From Mansonella perstans (taxonomy: Eukaryota; Nematoda; Chromadorea; Rhabditida; Onchocercidae), in the NCBI GenBank assembly GCA_037074765.1, contig JBAMDO010000274.1, forward strand, positions 1-56,215: a DNA stretch of 56,215 nucleotides. Direction: 5' to 3'. How positions within the stretch are numbered: position 1 is the first letter of the stretch; each line of letters opens with the position of its first letter. Below are positions 1 through 12,158 of this stretch, piece by piece. Below the pieces are notes generated by a model. That model saw only the letters and a list, made by a program, of their open reading frames with translations, did no database searches and was not told the origin of the DNA. Both the position numbers and the translations under genes were made by a program.

Positions 1-714
1 TTCACCATAAGAAATAGCAATCTTTATCTCTTTTTACTTATTCATTACCTTTATTTCCTCAATTATTCTCATTGTTTTTCTAATTCTTATCAGTCTCCGA
101 CCCTTCTTCACTTTACAAATGTATCCTTTGTTTTCTCAACTATGTCTGATTGCTTTGTCTCGTAGTTCTTATCAATCTCTGACGTGCACATTTAGTTTCC
201 GTTATATTTTCTTTATCCTTACTTATCATTTTCTCATTTTTAAATTATCATTTCCTCCTACCATCTATGTTAATCTGTAAAGATATGATTTGTTGAAATT
301 ACGATGTAATTAACTTGCACGCCAAGAAATGATGAAGATGTATAATTTTAACTTAAACATTTGATAGGTACACTTAAGTATGGCATTATTTTGAATTTTC
401 ATTTCAAATTTTAAGTACTGAGATTCAAATGAATTGATGAATTCAGTTTTATCATCAATGATTTTATAAATTGGTGTTTAATATACTGTTTTTCTTTCTT
501 TATTTCAGCATTTTTAGTTTTGGCTTTGATTTCAATGCTTTTTTCGTATTTAATCCTTGTAAAACTATTTTAGCTATTGTTATGTATTGTTAAAATTAAT
601 AAGGTTTTAATAAATTTAACATTGCCGCTCAGTAATGAAGTTTATTTAGCTAAAATACGTGGAATGAAACAGAAAAGAACACCAGTACTGACCTAATAGT
701 TTGTCGCACTTCTG
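1..714. other. Upstream flank of the YEATS4 gene, no gene seen
   Basis: AT-rich, pyrimidine-rich sequence with short open frames only. A TTTATTTCAG acceptor-like site ends near 509 and could serve a 5' untranslated exon or spliced-leader addition for the downstream gene, but nothing in the sequence proves use. Confidence 0.5.
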
Positions 715-2880
715 ATGGAACGCGTAAAAGATAAGATATTCACGCGACCGATTGTTTACGGAAATACCGCTCATTTTTTGGGTAAAAAACGAGAAGAAGA
801 TGGACATACTCATGAATGGACGGTATTTGTTAAACCTTATTACAACGAAGATCCGGCAAAGTATATCCGAAAAGTACAATTCAAACTGCACGATTCATAT
901 GCTAATGCAACACGAAGTAATTTACTTCTTTCTTCAGTTAAAAGTTTTAATATTAATGTGCGTTTAGTTAGATTATTTTGCTCTTGTTGCAATTTCTAAT
1001 GTAATTTGGTTGCTGAGTGCTAATTAATCAAAATTAAGCAGAATATGTGCTTTTTTTCGTGGTATTATAGGGCATATGAAATATTTGTCAATTTAACATT
1101 TTATTTAAACAAAATTTATTTAATGTGCGCTTCGTTGTCACACTTATTTAATCTCTCTACTCCCACATTTCAAATTCACTTTAAATCATTTAGCAACCGC
1201 TGATTTGAACTTGGATAGATGAATTTATGTGACTGATTTGCTTTCCAAAGGCTGAAATATTTTTTAAATTTATGTTTGGTATAGTGGACAGGAACTTTCG
1301 GCCGAAAACACTATTTTATAAGCATGCAAAGTGTTTGTAAACCCTCATTTATAGTGGTATTATAAACTAAATTTATACGCTAAAACTAAATGACAGACTT
1401 ATTCTGGAACTGAATAACAGACTTTAGTTTTGTCCAAGATTCTATTTTTAGCCAATTTCAATAGTCATAATGTGTAGAATAGAATCGATTTGTGATGGCG
1501 AAGTGAACATGAAAATTAAAAGTGTCATATAAGATAGATAAAGACGTTGAATGATTTGTACTTTCCGTAAGAATTTTTTGAAATTACAAATGTCTGACAA
1601 TTATATTTGAATGTTGTAGTGTGTGTAAAAGAATGGAAAGGCATTAAAGTGTTACATAAATGATGTATTTGATTTTGCATCAATTTTTAGTGGTCGAAAA
1701 GCCGCCATACGAAGTGACCGAAACAGGCTGGGGCGAATTTGAGATTCAAATTCGAATATATTTTGTCGACGTTAACGAAAAACCGGTATGGTTTCAGTGT
1801 TTTGATTTTGTTGTTTTACATAACTTTTAATTTACTTTTTTATTTACCTGTTTACTATCATTTGATTATGATTGGCATAGCTTGAGATGTCATGTTCCAT
1901 TACAAGATCTGATGATTTGTATTTTATATTAACAGAAACTTTTTTATTCTCAATGACGAGTAGGGAAACTGTGATGTTACTGATGAATGAATGTTACGGA
2001 AATTGGATTTGGAATATATTGATTTAGCTAACTCTTTAGTCATATATTTGTCTTAAGGTGACAGCGTTCCACTATCTTCGGTTATTTCAACCACAAGTTA
2101 CACTTCCCAACGGCAAAACAATGGTTGCTGCGGAATATTACGATGAAATTGTAGGTTGTTTGTAACTTTTTTCTGAGTTTTTTTTTTTGCTTTTTTTGCC
2201 TATATTTCATTCTGTTCAGCCGCTTGAAGCACACAGTCACTAGTTGTTGACAAATGATGCCGTTTTAAATAAGTCTTTTTTTTTGGCCTCCAGTGTTGCG
2301 TTTCATCATTCAGAGTATTTTCTTTGAGTGAAGTCTCGTGGATTGTATTGCAGGTATTTCAAGAACCTACAATGCCAATGTATAAAGTTTTATCACATTT
2401 AGAAGGACGTAAAGCCGAACCGAGACGTTTCCATACTGATTGTAAGTTGTAATTTTGTTTTGAACGGTTGTAATTTATTTCTCATCTCTGCAGAATCGAT
2501 CACTCTATGATTACTCTTTGAGATCTTGATGAGTTTCTAGGGGCTTATCTTTAAGCAACTAGTGGGAATCATTAGTGAGAAATACCATTGCAGAATGTTG
2601 CATCTCTGCCCTTAATTTTTTATTAATTTTAGTTTTTTTTTATAGTTTGCTTTTCTTCGTTTCAGTTCCCTTTGTGCGTAAACGAACTCAAGAAATGATC
2701 AACAATGCAAGAAGTGAAATAAATAAAGAGATTCAAGATTTGATGGATTCACTAAAAGCTGCTCATGAATTGATTGGGAAATATTCAAAAGAAGTTGATT
2801 TATTAGAAACAGCTGCCGGAAACGCTGAAGATGGTAGTTTTGCATGTGAAAATAGCGGACAAAATGCGACATTACAATAA
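715..2880 (+). CDS. YEATS4/gfl-1: YEATS domain protein GAS41/YEATS4 (gfl-1 orthologue), 5 exons
   Basis: Exons: 715-916, 1691-1785, 2058-2150, 2354-2441, 2666-2880; all phases agree and give 230 residues, against about 227 for human GAS41. The YEATS fold spans roughly residues 10-140. Conserved blocks are PIVYGN (12-17), [15 protein letters not shown] (23-37), KLHDSY (57-62) and TETGWGEF (77-84). The H-x-S-Y and G-W elements form the aromatic acyl-lysine pocket in the family, so acyl-histone reading should be retained. Residues from about 160 to the end are charged and heptad-like, the expected C-terminal coiled coil. In other animals this protein is a subunit of TIP60/NuA4 and SRCAP complexes that acetylate histones and deposit H2A.Z; that role is inferred from homology. 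The start is the first ATG in line with the family N-terminus. Junction 1 creates a Met (residue 68) where human has Val. Confidence 0.96.
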
Positions 2881-4341
2881 TATTTACAATATTGATTACT
2901 CATTCATGTTATCTAATTAGCTAAGTTTACTTTAATTCTGACAGCATATATGTGTATCTTACCGTCGATTTCGTTTTTATGTATCGTGAGCAATATTTAA
3001 CAGTGTATTGATTGCAGTTTGGATCGCCATGTTATTTGTTGGGCCCTTCTTCTTACCATATGTTAATTTTAACACTCTCCTTCATTTCAAAGTTACCATA
3101 GTTATTTATAGCAAATGTATTGTTACTTGTATATGTCTTGTATTATCCAAAAGATTTATTTTTAGTAAGAATAATGATGAAAGATTGGGCATTTTATGAT
3201 TAAGTAAGTTTTATAAATCATTTATCTAAAGCTTTTGGTAATAATGTAAAAAATTGAAGAAAAAGTGGCGGTCTAGAAATCACATTGTGCATTATTTGAG
3301 TCAACTATAATGAAAATTGTATTTCATAATGCACGGGCATGTCCAAATCATCATTATTTATTCACCTCTAAATGTGAAAAGATAAAATATTTTAGATATG
3401 AAATGAAATTATTTCTCTTTTCCTCAGTGAAATTGCTTTTTTAGAGATTTGCATGTGATGCATGCTTGTTAATTAGCATTTTTAAATTAGCCAATTAACA
3501 CAGGTGTAAATTTGTATTGTAGTCTAGAATTAAGCCTAGAATATTAGTTCAAGAAAAAAGATTTTTGTTGCGCTTTTCCGATAGAAATTCTTTAAATCAT
3601 TTATTGGCTGCATATAGCTTACATTTCATCACTTGATAAACTTATGCTGATCAGTATTATTAATGTCTTTGTCATGTTGTATTTTCTGATTATGCAAAAA
3701 TTGTGAATTTACATGAAAGAAACTATATAACTGATAGTACAACAAATAAAAGGCCTAATGATTAAAAACTGACAATAACTGATGAACAGAAAAAAAAAGT
3801 ATTATTCATTAAGAATTGTCATCAAATCTCTTCTACATTTAACAAAGGAAAATTTTCATTTTTCTTAATTTTGCATATCTATATGAAATGTTAATGGTAA
3901 TTGGAGAAAAAATTCATTGAAACAAATTGTGCATAAATTCGAATAAAAAAAAATTTTCGAAATGGTGATAAGAAAAAAGATATACGAAGAAAAAGAAAAA
4001 AGAAAAGGGATTAACTAGCTATGATTTAAAAAAGACAACAAGAGGAATTTTATTATACATTTAAAAGAAAAAATGCACATGTCATTTTATCGATAATTAT
4101 TTGCACAACAATTGCTTACTCATTATTATTCGTCATACATTCTGAATGATAAATATTGCCAAATGTTTAGGAAGTTATATTATTGTTAGCATTACGCTAA
4201 AATTGAATTCAATCATTCGATAAACGGATGATTAATTTCCTGTTATTATCCGATATGTATATTATATAATGGATATGAATATATAACAACCTTTTCCGAA
4301 ACAATCATCTAAAATTATTATAATTTAATTAGGTCAATAAT

Positions 4342-4349
4342 GCTCAAGC

Positions 4350-4392
<43 letters not shown>

Positions 4393-4454
4393 GCAGCAAT
4401 AACAACAATAACAACTAGTACTACTACCATCACCGCTACTACTACTACTACTAC
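4342..4454. repeat. Trinucleotide microsatellite (CAA then TAC)
   Basis: About 16 near-perfect CAA/CAG-type triplets grade into AAC/AAT-rich triplets and then a TAC run. There is no open frame with splice context around it, so it does not look like an exon. Confidence 0.85.
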
Positions 4455-6267
4455 ATTTCACTATTTACTTTTACATCACAATATTTTTATTACTTTTATT
4501 TTTATTTTTGTTAGAAACTTTCATTAAATTTTATTTATTTTTTTTAGTGAAAAAAAGATAAATTTATTAATGAAATATTTTTTTCATCTAGTCTACATAT
4601 TATCAATTCAAAATTTCAACATATCAAAAATTAAATTTGATTTTCTGAACCTTATCAACTCAAAAATTTAATTAATGTGAAATATCACGAAAGAAAATCC
4701 CTCATTGTTAAATCTCTAAACAAGAAATTTTCATTTCCTATTCTTTCACATTTCCATATCTATTTCATACTTTTTCTATCAAACAGTCACTGTCACCTTT
4801 TCTTATTTACCTCGTCATTTCTTTTATGCTCAATTTTTATACTGTTGGACCCATTTGAATTTCCATTCTCTATTCCTTTGTGTATAAAAATCAATAAAAC
4901 GTTTCCTTTCAAAATTTTCAAATTTTCAAAACAATTTCAACAACTGTAAAATGTCATAGAATAATATATCTTTATCATTTTAATTACGATTATTATCATT
5001 GTTATTATTGTTATTATTATCATTATTATTATTATTATTATTACTATCATCGTTGTTACTATGAATTATCATTATTATTAATTATTTATCATCATTAGCA
5101 ATGTATCATTGTTTCCATAGAAGCTCGTATTAAATCATTCATATCTTACTGTAATTTTTAATTAGTAAAAACTAATTAGCCATTTCAGTCATTTCCTTAA
5201 TGTTTTATCCTATGAGCAATAATTACTTCGTAATCTACCAATTATTTATAAATTAAAATATCAATAGATATTTTTTCTTCCTGGCATTTCTCTCTTTTCC
5301 ATTATTAATTCTTTTCTCTTCCTCCCTTTTCTTCCTTTATTTTTAATTCTATTTTCCTCGTTTCTTTCTTTTCTATCTTTTTCACCTCTTCCTCACTCCC
5401 TCTTTCCCTCTCTGTTACAATAAGTTCCGACTATTTTTCAATTATTTTTCGCTCATCCTTCTTCATCTCTCTACATTATCACTTGAATTCCTTAACACTA
5501 CTCGATTTTACACGAATTTTTTAACTATTCCAAATGTATTACCCATCTGATCCATCTTCAACTTTCAATTTTATAATTATTGAAAATTTCAAATATGTTC
5601 AAAAAATTTTATGCAAGAAAAATATTCGTAAAATTCACGTAACATATTAATAATTATACTCATTTGTGTATTTTCCACTTTTTTTTTTTCTTTTTTGCTA
5701 GCAGTAATTGAATCAATTAGCATTTTAATCAGAAAATGTTTTTTTTTTTTTTTTTATCACTCAATGAACACATTGTTTTAAAAATTTTTTCCGTTTATTA
5801 TTGCTAAATTATAAATTCGAATTATGGAACTTGAATTAGTTGAAATTTCGAGCTTAATATTTTATTTAAGCTTCAAATCGTAGAAATATTTTTACAGGAA
5901 GAAAGAAGAATCCTATCAAAATAAATTCAAGATATGATTATTAATTTGGTTATAATATCATGTATTAACCATCGTATGGATATTGTGTAAAAAATAATTC
6001 ATTTCAAATAACTCATACATTTTCCTTTAGCATTTGATATAATTTGACTGGTATATCTTGTATGACAGAATTAATCTTTAGCAAATAATAGTTTAATTTT
6101 TCAAAATTTTAAATATTGAAATTACTGCGGAACATTATAAATTACACATTTTGCAATTTCTTAATTATGTTTTTAAAAAAGAAAAATTGATCATTCACAG
6201 AATATATATAATTCACTACAGTATAATTAAACAATATTTACCACAATATGATTTTTAGTATACCGTA

Positions 6268-6292
6268 TACTGCATACACACACACACACACA
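6268..6292. repeat. (CA)n dinucleotide microsatellite
   Basis: About eleven CA units in the AT-rich intergenic region. Confidence 0.85.
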
Positions 6293-7741
6293 CTTGTGTA
6301 TGGTGCATATACTAAAAGTTAGGAGAGAAAAACAAGAGAAAACATAACTTAAATAGGTGTCTAATTTTTGTTATTATGATACATATACTGTTATTATTAT
6401 GGTATACAGTACCTATGTTTAATGTATACAATTTACATCGATGCTACTGTATTGATTACTGTATTGATGAAATGATAAGATGGGAAAGAAATGTGCTTCT
6501 GAAGGATTATTGTATGATAAAAGCAAAATTGCTTTTCTCAACATTTTATTGTTAAGCATAAACTTTTAGGAAATTTCATTCTTCATTTTTCACTTTTTTG
6601 GTTGCATAGAGCAACTTTATCCTTTCTCATCCCATCTCTCTCTCTCTCTCTCTTCTTTTCTCCTATTCTCTTTCTCTCTTATTGCTCTTAAAGTGTAACA
6701 ATGTTAGCCAGAAAATTTTAATTTAATTTAATTGCAAAATTAATATTTTTTTTATTCCATTTTCTTCTTTTCAAATTATCATTTCACTACTGCTAATAAT
6801 GTTCATGAAATTAAGCTTAAAGATTATCATTGTAATCATTGTAAATTATATCAATAATAGAAATATTAATTTAATAATGATAATGATAATTTTCCGTATA
6901 TATTCACCTTACAAATCATGAAAAAATCATTGTTGTAATGCAATGTTGATTAGCAGTACATTCCTTAACAAATCATTTTTTCTGCTATTTTTTTTCTTTT
7001 AAATATTTTTTTTTCAGTTTTAGATTCCAATAATTTTAATTAATTTTCTTCAATATAATCATTAATAATTTGGAAATTAAAAATATTTAATATCAATAAA
7101 TCTATTATATTGGAATTAGTGTACTAATGAATAAACATAATAATGTACTGAAATTTGAATTAAATTGTCGTAAATTTTCAAAGTGATTGAATGTTAAAGC
7201 AATTTCTTTGCTGAAAAAACAATGATTAATTTGAATTGCACGTAAAATTACAAAAAAATTGCCCCAATTCTTGTGTTATATTATCAAAAGAGTTAGAGTT
7301 GGAAAAGAAGACAAGAAAAAATAAGGCAAAAAGAGAAAATCGTCATTATTAAGATATAATAGGCCACATACGATAACAGCAACAACAACAACAAATAGAG
7401 ATAATGTATTCGCTCATCTCTTTCGCTCTCTCTCTCTCTCTCTGTCTTACCTCTTTTTTTGTTTCTTTCTTTTCTCCTCGTCCTCTCATTCTCTTAAAAG
7501 TTGCTCAATCAGTGCTTTCGTATTTCAGGTGTCCCTTACATGCAATGCATGAATTAAATTAATTTCTGTTTTGGTTTTAAAAAGAAAATTTTCAAAATTA
7601 TGTTTATTTCAAAATTTTCATTTTTTTCTAAAATTTCTTAAAATTTCTTCAGTATATATATATAAAATATCAATTGTATTTTTTTTTTTAAAAATTTTTC
7701 GTCCAAAAATTTTAATGATTCACTGATATATATATAATGTA

Positions 7742-8215
7742 ATGCAATTTTTAGATCTTTTCAAAATCTATGCTGAATTAATGAAGTTTTTTGTAAAAAA
7801 AAAACATTTCATACAATTTTATTTGTCGTTTGAATTAATACCAAAAAGTGGGCAATCCATTCTCTGTCGCAAAGATTTTAAAATTGCAATTTTGTATTCA
7901 ATACATCGCTTGGATAAAGTGATTGGTTACTTCCTGGTTACACCTATGGACAGAGGAAAAACTAAATACATACATGCATATATACAAAACTACACACATG
8001 AGCAGATACATATATTCTTACTTGAAATCATTTATGATTATGAATGTTTGGAATGGGACAATTTCAATTATTTGATTGTTGATCGGTTATTATTTCAAAA
8101 ATATGTTATTTTAATTAATTTATCTAATTACCATATGCTTCCTGTTGTTTTGCTTCCAATAACTGCAAATGGAAGCGATCTATGCTTTTATTTAATTAAA
8201 AGTTTATTGTTTTGA
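7742..8215 (+). CDS. Uncertain 157-codon open frame, function unknown
   Basis: The longest single open frame in the gene desert (157 residues), in DNA where stops are frequent. The product is rich in Ile, Leu, Phe, Tyr and Lys and has no signal peptide, domain or motif that I recognise. Base composition matches the surrounding intergenic DNA and no convincing splice partners flank it. It may be a chance frame, an exon of an unrecognised gene or a relic. I list it only because of its length. Confidence 0.15.
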   Translation: MQFLDLFKIYAELMKFFVKKKHFIQFYLSFELIPKSGQSILCRKDFKIAILYSIHRLDKVIGYFLVTPMDRGKTKYIHAYIQNYTHEQIHIFLLEIIYDYECLEWDNFNYLIVDRLLFQKYVILINLSNYHMLPVVLLPITANGSDLCFYLIKSLLF

Positions 8216-8771
8216 TCTTTGATCATCTTAAGTTTGTTTCAGATTTCTAATTACCGTTTCTTATTTTACAATTTTTTTTTTTACCATACTATTATAGATA
8301 TATCAATTTTTTATTTGATGTCTTTACCTGTCTTTTTTCCTTTTTTTTTTTCATTTCTTTTTTCTTGCTCGAAATGAATACGAATTAATTGCCATTAATT
8401 GTTGTTAAAGGAATAAACGAATTAATTAATCATTTCAAATTCTTTTACCTGTTAATTAATTATTTTTCTTCTTTCTTTCTTCTCTTCCGTTTATCTTTAT
8501 AGCTTTTGCTTGTTTTTTATCATAATAATTTATGGAATAAATAAATTTTCCGTTATATCCCTTGCTAACAGTTTATTTAATTTAATATTTAACAAAGAAA
8601 GAAAATGAAAATAAAAACTTTAAAGACTTTTAAAAAAAAAATTTCGAATTCCAATATTATTAGTTCATTTTCTAAAAAAACAATGTACTAAATTGAATCA
8701 GCTCATTGGTATTATTGATAAGCTAAAATTTCAGAATTTTTAATTAGATTTACTCTAAATTTTATCTATTT

Positions 8772-8784
8772 GTTGCTTAGCAAC
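8772..8784. promoter_or_regulatory. X-box-like palindrome (RFX/DAF-19 type)
   Basis: GTTGCT-T-AGCAAC is a perfect palindrome apart from its central base and fits the RYYNYY-N(1-3)-RRNRAC X-box consensus. It is about 6.5 kb upstream of the TTLL11 start and 5.9 kb past YEATS4, so a target gene is not evident. Confidence 0.25.
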
Positions 8785-9786
8785 AACATTGACACTGAAT
8801 AGAACGTGAAAATGTGCGTAAAATACACGATGTAGAAGTGTGCGTAAGACGTGTAAAATTAAGATATCCGTTAAGTTTTGCACTAATAATGATTTATATT
8901 TAGTATTAAAAGATAAGTTGGATGCAACATTTCTTAGCTTAGATCAATAAATTAAGCTATCTAGAAATTTCTTCACTTACTTTATTCACAAAAGAAAAGT
9001 AAGTTTTGAACAAAGCAACAATAAATGATACCACAGTTATTATTGATCCAAAACATTTTTTAACTGTAAAATTTTCAATTTTCAATCACTGATAAACAAT
9101 TTGATTAACTGAAAGTTTTTAAATTTGTAACACTAAAACTTAACTCTTGAAATTGAAAATTATATATGCATTGAAATGAGTTATGAAGATATCATCGCAA
9201 ATTCTTCAATCAAAATCAATACAATAAATTTTGCTTAATGTTAGAAGTTAAATTCAAAAAAAGAATTTGAATTTGAAGGAAAAAATTATTTTCAGTTTTT
9301 TCCTGTTAAATAATTTTTATACATGTTCGACAAATAACAAATTAAATGCTAGAAGGAATAATTCTCATGATAGATGCAAGAAATCAAAAATTATTAATTA
9401 TTAATTGATAACGACCATTAATTTACGCCTTATTAGCCTTAATATAAATCATTTTGCTAACTGAGTACACTGCAATATTCATTATGTAAAATACAAAAAA
9501 AAAAGACAAAAATTAATTTTTCAATGATTTACTCTAATTTATGAACTAAGCGATATATTGTTAAAGGGTGAAAAAAACAAACAAATTAAATGGAAAATAT
9601 TATCTGTGCTAAAAAATGCATTGAAAAATTTGGTAATAAAAAATTAAAATATTTGATAATTTCCAGAAAAAAAGTAGAAGGTGTAAAAAAAGAAGCATTT
9701 TATAAAAATTTTTTTCTCTTAATGCATTTTTTGAATTTTTAAAAATTTATTAAATGCATATGGGATATAAATGCTATTGAAACTAC

Positions 9787-9801
9787 GTTGCCATAGGTAA
9801 C
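9787..9801. promoter_or_regulatory. Second X-box-like motif
   Basis: GTTGCC-ATA-GGTAAC fits RYYNYY-N3-RRNRAC and lies about 1 kb from the first motif. No gene start is recognisable within a few hundred bases, so function is uncertain. Confidence 0.25.
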
Positions 9802-11033
9802 TGTTTGTTAATGTGAGCATAGCTAAATGTCATTTCCGCCAACACAAATGGCTGGCACATTTTCATTTTTCTCAATTCAATTATATCGAATATATCCTAG
9901 TAAACGATCAAATTTAAATTTGAGTTTTTTTTTTTTTTTTTTTTTCATTCTTATCATATTTACTTTTTCATCTTCTTTGTTCTTTTTCATTCTTCATTTT
10001 CATTCCATTTTATTTTAATTTAAAAAAAAAAAAATTTCAAATTTTTTAACATTTCATTTCCTAAGCTTTCAAGTTATAAGCGTAAAATCAAATAATAGAA
10101 CATAGGAAATGTTATGATTTGAATAATTAAGAATTATCGGAAAAATACTCAATTGAATAATTCGAAATTATCGATCAATAGTTAAATTATTATTTGCTTA
10201 AAAAAAAAATTCCATGATTTCATAAATTAACATTTTTGAGCATCGAAAAGATCCAAGCGATTAAATTGCAACTAAGAAAAATTTGAGCAATTAAATATTA
10301 AATTGACAATTAGATGTATCATAATTTATTATTGTGCTAAATTTAAAGTGAATAAATATTTATCGCATTAAAGATGCATTCATTCAAAAATGTATGTAAT
10401 TAATCAAGTCGCAAAAAGTTAAAATGTGTAAAATTAATTGAATTAAAATATTTTTACGGTTTAAATAACATTTGGTTGCACATGAACAAACTGTTTTATT
10501 TTGATTTTTATTTTTTTATTTTTGAAAAATTTCCGGTAAGAAACTATTCTAATATAATGGCAAAAATAAACGATTTTACAGTACATCCTTCTGTTCCTTT
10601 TTTAATTAATCATCACTCTGGAATTAATTTGTTAAAATTTGAATTAAATTAACTAATTACTTGGAAGTCTTTTTTTAATATTTGCAAATATATAAATGAG
10701 TGATTAGCTTTGTTGTTTTACATGCAGTACAGTAGTGTTGGAATTAATAGGAAATGAAAAAATATTCGCAACATTTTCAATACACCTTTTCTTTATTAAC
10801 TTTGAAAAAAAAAAAAACAATAATGAAAATTTTAAACATTCTGCAATTCATTTTGTTAAAATTGAATTCTTTTTTTTGCAGAATTGTTAGAAATATTTTA
10901 AATATAATTTTGTTAAAATTTCATTTGTTCTTTTTGTATTTTCATTCTTTATCAAATATTTAGGCAAAAATATTTGTTTGAAAAAATTTAGAAAAGACAT
11001 ATCATTGGAAATGAATATACTGCTAATAATGAA

Positions 11034-11262
11034 TTTTCGCTTTTGCATTATCCTTTCTGTACATTTCCGACTCATTAAATGTTATTCACATTTCCGACGT
11101 TATTCGCAATTATTTTAAGTAATATCAGAAAATAATTCCAAATTAAATGCAAAAAAAAAAAAAAATGAAATGAAAAAGGAAAAAAAAATAGAAAATGATA
11201 AGAGCTTGAGAGATCTCTAGTATATAGAAAGTATTGAATATTTAAATTTAATAAATGATTAT
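11034..11262. repeat. Copy A of a ~366-bp tandem duplication (uninterrupted)
   Basis: Begins CGCTTTTGCATTATC and runs through AAATTAAATGC, an A-rich stretch, GAAAATGATAAG and AGATCTC, to ATTTAAATTTAATAAATGA. The same order of landmarks recurs from about 11400 in copy B. After AGATCT and a short TATA stretch, copy A continues directly into the ATTTAAATTTAATAAATGA block, whereas copy B is split there by the LINE. Confidence 0.75.
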
Positions 11263-11399
11263 GTACTGATAATCGATTACATAGTAATTATATAATGATG
11301 ATTATACAGCGATCTTTCATGTAGTGATAATTGATTATAAAACGATAATAAATGATTACATGATGATTTAAATTTAATAAATAAATTATACAATGTTAT

Positions 11400-11576
11400 G
11401 ATCGCTTTTGCATTATTGTTTCTGCACATTTCCCATTCATTAAATGCCGTTGTTCGCAATTTGAAATAATTTCAAAAAACAATATCAAATTAAATGTAAA
11501 AAAGAGAGATGAAAAAGAAAGGAAAAAATAGAAAATGATAAGGAGAGTTTGGGAGATCTTTAACATATATGAAGTC
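11400..11576. repeat. Copy B of the tandem duplication, left part
   Basis: GATCGCTTTTGCATTATTG onwards aligns with copy A (shared landmarks include TTTCTGCACATTTCC-like, CAAATTAAATG and AGAAAATGATAAG), diverged by substitutions and small indels. It stops at the AGATCTTTAACATATATGAAG block, where the LINE 3' tail begins. Its missing right part reappears at 14571-14599. Confidence 0.75.
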
Positions 11577-11603
11577 ATCGTCATCGTCGTCGTCGTCGTC
11601 GTG
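11577..11603 (-). repeat. Trinucleotide 3' tail of the LINE
   Basis: On the plus strand this is TCATCG/TCG triplets; on the LINE strand it reads as GAC/GAT triplets. Microsatellite-like 3' tails are typical of several non-LTR clades, so this marks the element's 3' end and orientation. Confidence 0.7.
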
Positions 11604-11900
11604 GTGAATGAAGATTTATTCACGTTTGACACAGATTTGCTGTAACTAAAAAAACCAATATGGAATAGCAAGTATGGTTGCATATGATGCATTGGAAAGT
11701 CTGCTTAGGTGAGGTGATGTGGTAGTGTATGGGTTTTTTTGCGATGTCTTCTCGGCATTATTTCTACGAATAATTTCAAAGGAACAGCAGCGTTATGAAT
11801 AGTGTCTCCATGTCCTGTGATTAAATGTTAGAGTAGACCATTTGCAATAATTAATTTGACTGAGGTTAGGATACTGTTTGAAAGGGTCTTTATATCGCTT

Positions 11901-12158
11901 TTAGGAGCATCTATCATGCGGGAACCAATGACAAGTTCGTCTAACGACAATCGTAGGGAGACAATGATCCTCTATTCTGGAACGTGACTTGCCCAGCGCA
12001 ACTGCGCCCTCGGCGATGACTTCAATGCTGATGACAGCTGCTTGATGAAAGACTGTCTCATTTGTTACATGATCAATGCTGTAGATGTTGAGAATTAAGC
12101 GGAGATAGCGCTGATGGAAACATTCGAAGAATTGCAGATGGTGGCGGTAAATGACCAC
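11901..12158 (-). pseudogene. LINE C-terminal coding relic
   Basis: This is the longest open piece of the element's 3' half. Residues such as FHQRYLRLILNIYSIDHVTN and SRIEDHCLPTIV match the segment after the reverse transcriptase in APE-type LINE polyproteins. It is internally shuffled by a frameshift: the LRWAGHV-type motif is in another frame. It has no start context of its own and is not a functional gene. Confidence 0.8.

Larger units (their letters stand above)
2881..7741. other. AT-rich intergenic desert
   Basis: No exon set with matching splice phases is visible. Content is poly-A/T tracts and simple repeats: CAA/CAG-type 4342-4415, TAC-type 4417-4454, ATT/ATC-type 4985-5045, a (CA)n tract about 6270-6292, and (TC)n tracts near 6637 and 7425. 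Short open frames here (for example 3008-3199 and 4677-4949) look like chance products of pyrimidine-rich DNA. Confidence 0.6.
8216..11033. other. AT-rich intergenic region without recognisable genes
   Basis: Apart from the two X-box-like motifs, only homopolymer tracts and short open frames are present. Nothing resembles a conserved exon. Confidence 0.55.

Noticed and set aside
3008..3199. 63-codon hydrophobic frame after YEATS4
   Set aside because: Lies in the 3' flank, composed of AT-rich codons, with no partner exons or motif.
11396..11692. 98-codon minus-strand frame with a Thr run
   Set aside because: It is the shifted reading of the LINE C-terminal end and its trinucleotide tail running out into flanking DNA; not a gene.
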